Source: CAZGZD01 sp964530005 (GTDB taxonomy: Bacteria > Patescibacteriota > Microgenomatia > UBA1406 > GWC2-37-13). From it: a stretch of 10,950 nucleotides of DNA. Position numbers and translations under genes: made by a program. Numbering within the stretch: position 1 is the first letter of the stretch; each line of letters starts with the position of its first letter. Shown piece by piece: positions 5,730 to 10,950 of the stretch. The notes under the pieces were generated by a model. It had not been told where the DNA came from. It worked only from the letters and a program-made list of their open reading frames with translations, and made no database searches. The stretch covers positions 1 to 10,950 of the forward strand of contig CAZGZD010000027.1 of assembly GCA_964530005.1 (NCBI GenBank), given 5' to 3'.

Positions 5730-7355
5730 ATGTCAATAAATAAGAAAAACGAATACTATAAAATCGCCTCATATGAAGGAAAGAAGGGTGAAGTTAAAAA
5801 GGTAGTACTTCTATATTCTGGCGGCCTCGACACTTCAGTCATGATAAAGTGGATTAAGGAGGAGTACAAAGCTGAAGTCATTGCCCTCACCATAGATATT
5901 GGTCAACAGACAGATGATCTTGAAGAAATCCGTAAAAAAGCGCTCAAGCTTGGGGCAATATCTGCATTTGTCGTTGATGCGAAAGATGAATTTGCAGATG
6001 AATATATAGCCCGCGGTATCAAAGCCAACGGTGCTTATCAGGGCAGATACTACCTCTCCACCCCCTTGGGACGACCACTTCTTGCTAAGTGGGCTGTAAA
6101 GATAGCTGCTGCAGAAGGAGCCGATTGTATTGCTCATGGATCAACAGGTAAAGGAAATGATCAGATTAGAATCGAAGGCACGGCACTTGCACTTAATCCA
6201 GATATCAAGATCATAGCTCCAGTGCGCGAATGGGGTATGGGACGCGATGAAGAGTTTGAATATGCGCGCCGCCATAATATTCCAGTCAAACAAACAAAAG
6301 AAAAGCTCTACTCCTATGATGACAATATGTGGGGTGTCACGGGTGAGGGAGGAGAAATTGAAAATCCAGCGCTTATTCCACCGATTGAGAAAATTCTCCA
6401 GGTCTGTCTACCGCCTGAGAAAGCTGCGCCGGTGGCCGAATACATCGTCCTTGAGTTTGTGAAAGGACTTCCCACAGCGATAGCCGGTAAGCACATGAAG
6501 CTTTCGGAAATTATTCAAAAACTAAATCAAATAGGAGCTAAACACGCAATAGGAATAGCGCATCATATAGAAGATCGAGTCATCGGGCTTAAAGTGCGTG
6601 GAATCTATGAAGCTCCAGCCGCTGAAACAATTATCACAGCACACAGATCGCTGGAAAAACTGGTATCAACTCGATATGAAAATGAATTCAAGGTTTTGAT
6701 TGATGAGAAATGGGCATACTTATGCTATGGAGCACTTTGGCATGAACCACTTATGGACAATCTTAATGCCTACATAGATCGGGTTAATGAAAAAGTCACA
6801 GGCCGTGTAACACTCAAGCTATACAAAGGATCTGTTGAGACTGTGGCCATTGAGACTCCTAACACCATATACGAGGAAAAGTTAGCAACCTTTATGTCAT
6901 CTGACGCATTAAACCAAAATATATCTGCTGGATTTATCGAGCTTTATACGCTACAGATGAAGCTCGCGCAACGCCGAGAAAAGACAGCTCTTTTATCAAT
7001 AGGAGAAAGACAAAATAAAACTAAACTATTACCCGAAATCAAAAAACTTTACAAAATAGGATACAAACTTTATGCCACATACAAAACTCATAAATTCCTC
7101 AAAAAGAATAAAATTGAAGCAATCCTTGTAAATAAGATCTCGCGACCAGAGCTCAAACCAAATCTTGCAGACCTTCTTGACGCTAATCGCTTTGACCTTA
7201 TTGTCAATATCCCAACAGGTGGTGAGAAGAAAGAAAAAGAGACAACAGATGGACAGATCATGCGTGAAAAAGCAGTCAAATCTGGAGCATCATTAATAAC
7301 CAGTGTCTCTGTAGCTCAAAATGTAATTGAAAAAATTGTAGCAACTAAAGTATAA
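5730..7355 (+). CDS. argG: Argininosuccinate synthase fused to a C-terminal MGS-like domain
   Basis: Condenses citrulline and aspartate, using ATP, to argininosuccinate. Residues 24-412 are a complete ArgG: PP-loop YSGGLDTS (29-36), DIGQ (56-59), AHGSTGKGNDQIRIE (135-149), VREWGMGRDEEFEYA (165-179), YSYDDNMWG (194-202) and the carboxy half with MKLSEII and EDRVIGLKVRGIYE. Family members are about 400 residues; this protein has 541. The extra about 120 residues (418-537) resemble the MGS domain that ends CarB: LLSIGE (421-426), LYATYKTHKFLKKN (447-460), LVNK (466-469), VNIPTG (492-497), then TDGQIMREKAV and SLIT. Ser423, Thr450, Thr453, Lys469 and Asn493 align with the nucleotide-phosphate site of E. 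coli CarB as I recall it. There is also an N-terminal extension of about 22 residues. The reading frame is continuous. Divergent from carA and followed 9 bp later by an amidohydrolase. Confidence 0.95.
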   Translation: MSINKKNEYYKIASYEGKKGEVKKVVLLYSGGLDTSVMIKWIKEEYKAEVIALTIDIGQQTDDLEEIRKKALKLGAISAFVVDAKDEFADEYIARGIKANGAYQGRYYLSTPLGRPLLAKWAVKIAAAEGADCIAHGSTGKGNDQIRIEGTALALNPDIKIIAPVREWGMGRDEEFEYARRHNIPVKQTKEKLYSYDDNMWGVTGEGGEIENPALIPPIEKILQVCLPPEKAAPVAEYIVLEFVKGLPTAIAGKHMKLSEIIQKLNQIGAKHAIGIAHHIEDRVIGLKVRGIYEAPAAETIITAHRSLEKLVSTRYENEFKVLIDEKWAYLCYGALWHEPLMDNLNAYIDRVNEKVTGRVTLKLYKGSVETVAIETPNTIYEEKLATFMSSDALNQNISAGFIELYTLQMKLAQRREKTALLSIGERQNKTKLLPEIKKLYKIGYKLYATYKTHKFLKKNKIEAILVNKISRPELKPNLADLLDANRFDLIVNIPTGGEKKEKETTDGQIMREKAVKSGASLITSVSVAQNVIEKIVATKV

Positions 7356-7364
7356 ATATAGACA

Positions 7365-8345
7365 ATGACTACACCCAATCCCTGGGATCTGAAATCAATA
7401 CTTCTTGAAAAGATCAAAAATCATGGAGGATTTGTAAACGCTCACGCTCACTTTGATAAATCCTACACAATCTCCCTTGATAAGCTTGCATATTCTCATA
7501 CCTCAATCAACGAAAAGTGGAAGATAAATAACGAGATTAAAAAAGGATTTACAGAAAAAGATCTTGTCGAACGCATCTCACGGGCAATTGAAAATATGAT
7601 CGGGCAGGGGGTATCAACTGTCATGACATTTGCAGATGTCGACAGTGAGACAGGACTTAAGCACCTGAAAGCCACAATCATAGCTCGCGATATATACAAA
7701 AATAAGATCACGCTACTTGTTGCCAATCAGATAACTCGTGGAATCCTCGATGCAGACGAGCAGAAGATCCACGAAGAAGCGGCAGAGCTTGTAGATATAA
7801 TTGGCGGCCTGGCAGACTTTGAGCACCCAAATGAGGATAAACACATTGAGTTTGTATTAAAGCTTGCCAAAAAACACAACAAGCGCGCTCAGATTCATAT
7901 CGATCAAGATAATGACCCCGATCAAAAAGTCACAGAAATTCTTGCTCAAAAAACAATTGATATAGGCGTCGAAGGACAGGTAATGGGCGCTCATGCAGTA
8001 TCGCTTGCAGCTCAAGATAAAAAATACAGAAGTAGTGTGATTGATCTACTTAAGAATTCTGGAGTATCTATCATAGTGTGCCCAGTGGGTGCAATCAGTA
8101 TGAGACAACTTGATAAAATAGCACCGAGCCACAACTCAATTGCACCTGTTGTCGAACTTATTGAGGCCGGCGTAAATGTGGCGCTTGGTACTGACAATAT
8201 ATATGACCTTTATAGTCCCTTTGGAAATGGTGATATGTATAAAGAGTGCGAGTATCTTATGGATATATGTAGATGGTGGGATCTGAACTCAGTTGCCAAA
8301 ATCGCTTCAATAAACGGTCGCCAAGCTCTTGGAATATCTTTATAA
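7365..8345 (+). CDS. CodA-like metal-dependent amidohydrolase (cytosine deaminase-type)
   Basis: An amidohydrolase-superfamily TIM barrel most like bacterial cytosine deaminase (CodA) and its AtzC-type relatives. Metal-site residues are visible: His27 and His29 in NAHAHFDKSYT, His178 in QIHIDQDNDP, His210 in GAHAVSL and Asp277 in GTDNIYD; the last is followed by SPFGNGDM, as in CodA. Two things are odd. The position of the CodA catalytic Glu (HxDE) is Gln181. The protein (326 residues, against about 427) begins almost at the first barrel strand, so the small beta-sandwich domain formed by both termini is missing or minimal. The substrate could be a pyrimidine, another N-heterocycle or something else; dihydroorotase is a weaker possibility suggested only by context. 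It starts 9 bp after argG, probably in one transcript, and its stop overlaps the guaB stop by 6 bp. No Shine-Dalgarno. Confidence 0.82.
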   Translation: MTTPNPWDLKSILLEKIKNHGGFVNAHAHFDKSYTISLDKLAYSHTSINEKWKINNEIKKGFTEKDLVERISRAIENMIGQGVSTVMTFADVDSETGLKHLKATIIARDIYKNKITLLVANQITRGILDADEQKIHEEAAELVDIIGGLADFEHPNEDKHIEFVLKLAKKHNKRAQIHIDQDNDPDQKVTEILAQKTIDIGVEGQVMGAHAVSLAAQDKKYRSSVIDLLKNSGVSIIVCPVGAISMRQLDKIAPSHNSIAPVVELIEAGVNVALGTDNIYDLYSPFGNGDMYKECEYLMDICRWWDLNSVAKIASINGRQALGISL

Positions 8346-9392
8346 GACGTTCACGTCATGCGGATGAGATTCTGTAAGACTAGCGCTTGTTATCTGCACA
8401 AATTCAGACTTCTCCCACATCTCAGCTACACTATGGGCACCTGAATAGGAAAATCCAGAGCGCACACCGCTGACCAGTTGATCGATCAAGCTCTGAGCAG
8501 ATCCTCGATATGGTACAACAGCCTCAACTCCCTCAGCAGCATAAGACTCTAGGTCTTTTTTTACATTCTTATCTTTAAGCTGACGCTCAGCATTTGCCAT
8601 AAGAGATGCCATACCACGAGTAAGTTTGTACTTTCGATTATTGCGATAAAAGGTCACGGCTGGCGACTCCTCACATCCAGCAAAAAGCCCTCCAATCATC
8701 ACAGTCGATGCGCCAACAGCTATAGCCTTGGCGATATCACCTGAGGCTTTTATTCCCCCATCTGCGATAATAGGCACCTTACCCTTTGCCTCTTGCGCAC
8801 ACTCATCGATAGCTGTGAGTTGTGGTACGCCGGATCCCGCCACGATTCGCGTGGTACACAATGCTCCCGGACCAATCCCCACCTTTATGGCTGCTGCACC
8901 TGCGGCGATTAGATCGCGAGTTGCATCCCCTGTCGCTACATTCCCTGCTATAAACTCAGCATTCGGGAAGTCCTTAACAAGCCCTTGCAGGGCATTTATC
9001 ATCTGCTCGCTGTGTCCATGTGCAATATCCAGAACAATAACATCTGCACCTGCATCAAGCAAGGCATGAGTTCGCTCTTTATAGTCATCTTTTATCCCAA
9101 TTGCTGCCCCAACCAGTAGATTTTCTTTTTTTACAATTGTGACTTTCGCCACTTGGTCGTCTATTGACAAAAATCTATGAATAATGCCAATGCCCCCTGC
9201 GCGAGCCAGTGCAAGTGCCATACGTGATTCAGTCACTGTATCCATATTAGCCGACACGATTGGAATCTGAAGTGTGATTTTTGGGGTGAGTTGGGTTGAT
9301 AGATCTACATCCGCGCGAGATGCCACAGATGTCCTCTGCGGAATTAAAAGTACATCATCAAATGTAAGTCCTTGTTTTTTAATCTTTAACAT
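8340..9392 (-). CDS. guaB: IMP dehydrogenase lacking CBS domains (GMP reductase-sized)
   Basis: IMP dehydrogenase/GMP reductase family barrel; IMPDH oxidises IMP to XMP with NAD, the first step to GMP. It has 350 residues against about 485 for a standard IMPDH. The chain passes directly from IHRFLSIDDQ (71-80) to LLVGAAIG (92-99), exactly where the two CBS domains are normally inserted. Visible motifs are SANMDTV (47-53), LDIAHGHS (121-128), AGNVAT (149-154), the catalytic loop GIGPGALCTTRIVAG with Cys179, DGGIKASGDIAKA (211-223), RGMAS (259-263) and a C-terminal SHPHDV (342-347) like the IMPDH ESHxHDV. RIVAGSGVPQLTAI favours IMPDH over GMP reductase. The mobile flap (about 266-290) lacks the expected Arg-Tyr pair of the IMPDH S.DRYF motif. 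It lies 10 bp downstream of purA on the same strand, which supports IMPDH; GMP reductase is the main alternative. Confidence 0.85.
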   Translation of the reverse strand: MLKIKKQGLTFDDVLLIPQRTSVASRADVDLSTQLTPKITLQIPIVSANMDTVTESRMALALARAGGIGIIHRFLSIDDQVAKVTIVKKENLLVGAAIGIKDDYKERTHALLDAGADVIVLDIAHGHSEQMINALQGLVKDFPNAEFIAGNVATGDATRDLIAAGAAAIKVGIGPGALCTTRIVAGSGVPQLTAIDECAQEAKGKVPIIADGGIKASGDIAKAIAVGASTVMIGGLFAGCEESPAVTFYRNNRKYKLTRGMASLMANAERQLKDKNVKKDLESYAAEGVEAVVPYRGSAQSLIDQLVSGVRSGFSYSGAHSVAEMWEKSEFVQITSASLTESHPHDVNVL

Positions 9393-9402
9393 AAAAATAA
9401 AT

Positions 9403-10668
9403 TTAAACTATTATCGTGGATTCTCGACCTGGACCAGTTGAAATAATCGACACTGGCACACCTAAAAATTCTTCAATAAATTCAACATACTCTTTTGCTT
9501 TTTGTGGAAGTTTTGCCAAGTCTGTTACCCCATCAAGGTTTTCTTCCCATCCAGCAAATATTTTATATGATGGAGTAAGTTCCTTCAACTCTTTATATCC
9601 ACATTGACTGTAAGGAACATTTTTTCCACCCAGTTCGTAGCCTGTGCAGATTTTAATCTCTTTCTCGCCTGACAGAATATCAATCTTCGTCAAGGCAAGT
9701 TCAGTAACACCAGCCAACTCACATGCAAACTTCACGGCCACAAGATCCAGCCATCCAACTCTTCTGGGGCGACCGGTAACAGTGCCACGCTCTCCTCCTT
9801 TTTCTCGCAATATCGCAGCATCTTCACCAGTAATTTCCGTTGGGAACGGCCCTTGGGTAACACTCGATGTGTATGCCTTAACTACTCCTATTATTTTATC
9901 GACCTGTGAAGGTGGAAATCCTGCTCCTGTACCTATTGCACTTGGCAACACATTGGAACCTGTTACATAAGGATAAATTCCAAAGTCCACATCCAACATC
10001 ACGGCCTGTGCTCCTTCAAAAAGGATATTTTTTCCCGCCTTATGTGCTTCTCTAAGTAGTAAAAACGTGTCTGTAACAAATGACTTGACGAAGGGCACTA
10101 TTTCTTTAAGCTTTTGCAACTCTACATCTTTCGAGATTGGTTGAGCTCCTAGCTCTTTTAATATCTTGTTCTTAATCTCAACCTGCTGCGTAAACTTCTG
10201 CACGTAATCTCCCGATAGCAAGTCTTCAATCCGTATGCCTTGATAACTTACCTTATCCGCAAGACAAGGTCCTATTCCTCTTTTGGTTGTGCCGAGTGAA
10301 TTTTCACCTCGCGCATCCTCATAGGCACCATCTAATGCTTTGTGATAGGGCATGATAATGTGACAACGAGGAGAAATAAACAGTCTGTTACGAACTTTGA
10401 TTCCTCCCTCCTCAAGCATCTCAATCTCTTTTTTAAATACCTCAAGATCTACGATCGTGCCGTTGGCAATGACTGCTGTCGTGTGTGGACTAAGAATGCC
10501 TGACGGAGTAAGATTAAGCGCGTATTTTTTACCATCTACGACGATAGTGTGGCCTGCGTTATTTCCTCCATGAAAGCGAACAGTGTAGTCTGATTTTTGT
10601 GCAAGAAGATCGACGATTTTACCTTTTCCTTCGTCACCCCACTGAGTACCCAATACCACTGAAACCAT
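9403..10668 (-). CDS. purA: Adenylosuccinate synthetase
   Basis: Joins IMP and aspartate using GTP to form adenylosuccinate, the first committed step to AMP. The 421 residues are family length. The N-terminal signature GTQWGDEGKGK (7-17) carries catalytic Asp12. NNAGHTI (36-42) carries His40. TTKRGIGP (127-134) is the IMP-binding loop. FEGAQAVMLDVDFG (217-230) and YPYVTGSN (232-239) follow. TVTGRPRRVGWLD (296-308) supplies the arginines of the aspartate/IMP site, TKID (327-330) recognises guanine, and STGPGRE closes the active site near the C-terminus. All key residues look intact. It is first gene of a purA-guaB transcript, so both branches from IMP are made together. The ATG at 10668 starts directly at the conserved N-terminus, about 26 nt below the predicted transcription start, with no Shine-Dalgarno. 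Confidence 0.98.
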   Translation of the reverse strand: MVSVVLGTQWGDEGKGKIVDLLAQKSDYTVRFHGGNNAGHTIVVDGKKYALNLTPSGILSPHTTAVIANGTIVDLEVFKKEIEMLEEGGIKVRNRLFISPRCHIIMPYHKALDGAYEDARGENSLGTTKRGIGPCLADKVSYQGIRIEDLLSGDYVQKFTQQVEIKNKILKELGAQPISKDVELQKLKEIVPFVKSFVTDTFLLLREAHKAGKNILFEGAQAVMLDVDFGIYPYVTGSNVLPSAIGTGAGFPPSQVDKIIGVVKAYTSSVTQGPFPTEITGEDAAILREKGGERGTVTGRPRRVGWLDLVAVKFACELAGVTELALTKIDILSGEKEIKICTGYELGGKNVPYSQCGYKELKELTPSYKIFAGWEENLDGVTDLAKLPQKAKEYVEFIEEFLGVPVSIISTGPGRESTIIV

Positions 10669-10700
10669 AAATATATATCTAGTGAAGCTTCTAACATACT

Positions 10701-10727
10701 ATTATAACATGAATATAGTTTGCTCAA
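10701..10727 (-). promoter_or_regulatory. Probable purA-guaB promoter (extended -10)
   Basis: On the minus strand TGTTATAAT (10709-10701) is an extended -10 box. TTGAGC (10727-10722) lies 15 bp upstream as a possible -35 and falls inside the first block of the intergenic repeat. Transcription would begin near 10694, giving a leader of about 26 nt to the purA ATG. Confidence 0.5.
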
Positions 10728-10759
10728 AACTTAAAATTAAAATTCTTTTGTTACTTTTG
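10719..10759. repeat. Intergenic repeat, copy 2 (interrupted by 13 bp)
   Basis: TTTGCTCAAAA (10719-10729) and TCTTTTGTTACTTTTG (10744-10759) match the blocks at 4452-4480. Here 13 AT-rich bases (10731-10743) separate them, as though inserted here or lost from the other copy. It sits between the divergent purA and guaA promoters, and its first block supplies the candidate -35 of purA. Confidence 0.6.
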
Positions 10760-10787
10760 TAATGTTAAAATAGTTTTATATTTAATT

Positions 10788-10796
10788 TGGTATAAT
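10788..10796 (+). promoter_or_regulatory. guaA extended -10 box, likely leaderless transcript
   Basis: TGGTATAAT ends five bases before the guaA ATG at 10802. Bacterial transcription usually begins about seven bases past a -10 box, so the RNA would begin at or next to the ATG. No good -35 hexamer is evident, as is common with extended -10 promoters. There is no space for a ribosome-binding site in such a transcript. Confidence 0.5.
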
Positions 10797-10801
10797 AAAA
10801 G

Positions 10802-10950
10802 ATGATACTTCTTATAGATTTTGGCTCCCAGACTACACACCTCATAGGTCGCCGTATACGCGAACTCGGGAATAAGGCAACGATTATCACTCCCGACGAA
10901 TACGTCAAGTACAAAGGCGATAAAGAAATAAAGGGCATTATTTTATCCGG
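10802..10950 (+). CDS. guaA: GMP synthase (glutamine-hydrolysing), 5' end
   Basis: The first 49 codons of GMP synthase, which aminates XMP to GMP using glutamine and ATP. The visible start of the class I glutaminase domain reads LLIDFGSQTTHLIGRRIREL (residues 3-22), then TPDEY and KGIILSG just before the edge. This matches the family pattern ILIVDFGSQYTQLIARRVRE and the strand leading to the LSGGP loop. The nucleophile Cys and the ATP-pyrophosphatase domain lie beyond the window. Divergent from purA-guaB across 133 bp, it completes a GMP/AMP branch-point cluster. The ATG follows a -10 box at a distance implying a leaderless mRNA. Confidence 0.9.
   Translation, partial: MILLIDFGSQTTHLIGRRIRELGNKATIITPDEYVKYKGDKEIKGIILS

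Noticed and set aside
8728..9069. A 113-codon plus-strand frame opposite guaB
   Set aside because: It is a complementary-frame shadow of a conserved gene; its composition is low-complexity Pro/Ala/Ser with no domain pattern.
8340..9392. GMP reductase as the primary call for the 350-residue barrel
   Set aside because: The size fits, but RIVAGSGVPQLTAI, LDIAHGHS and SHPHDV are IMPDH-like and the neighbours are purA and guaA; kept only as an alternative.
10536..10727. A 63-codon minus-strand frame overlapping the purA start
   Set aside because: It overlaps purA in another frame, has no family resemblance, and runs through the purA promoter.

Overview
The window is a compact, AT-leaning stretch of bacterial chromosome devoted almost entirely to nucleotide and carbamoyl-phosphate metabolism. 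The gene set suggests a streamlined bacterium, possibly a candidate-phyla (Patescibacteria, Microgenomates-like) lineage. The reasons are tight packing, overlapping convergent gene ends, no Shine-Dalgarno motif at any start, a CBS-less IMP dehydrogenase and unusual domain fusions. The taxonomic call is inference. All genes read in the standard bacterial code.

Layout. Bases 3-653 (+) are the 3' part of a dihydroorotate dehydrogenase gene (pyrD) cut by the left edge. It converges on, and overlaps by 23 bp, a minus-strand group read carA -> carB -> SLOG/LOG-family gene (5591 down to 631). A 147-bp spacer with a two-hairpin element separates carA from carB, and 8 bp separate carB from the LOG-like gene. 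Diverging from carA on the + strand are argG (5730-7355), fused to a C-terminal MGS-like regulatory domain, and 9 bp later a CodA-type amidohydrolase (7365-8345). The amidohydrolase converges on, with a 6-bp overlap, a minus-strand purA -> guaB pair (10668 down to 8340). A divergent 133-bp promoter region then leads to guaA (10802, +), which runs off the right edge. There is no gene-free stretch above 300 bp.

How the genes work together. CarA and CarB make carbamoyl phosphate for pyrimidines and arginine, PyrD acts later in UMP synthesis, and ArgG condenses citrulline with aspartate. PurA and GuaB form the two-way split of IMP towards AMP and XMP, and GuaA converts XMP to GMP. The most notable observation is that both CarB and ArgG end in MGS domains. 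In CarB this is the known nucleotide/ornithine-sensing module. Its presence on ArgG suggests that arginine synthesis or citrulline use is also under metabolite control. Both CarA and CarB resemble the eukaryotic CAD type more than the E. coli type.

Non-coding signals. There are promoter-like -10 boxes before carA, argG, purA and guaA. The guaA box is so close to the ATG that the mRNA is probably leaderless. A split repeat is shared between the carA-carB spacer and the purA-guaA intergenic region.
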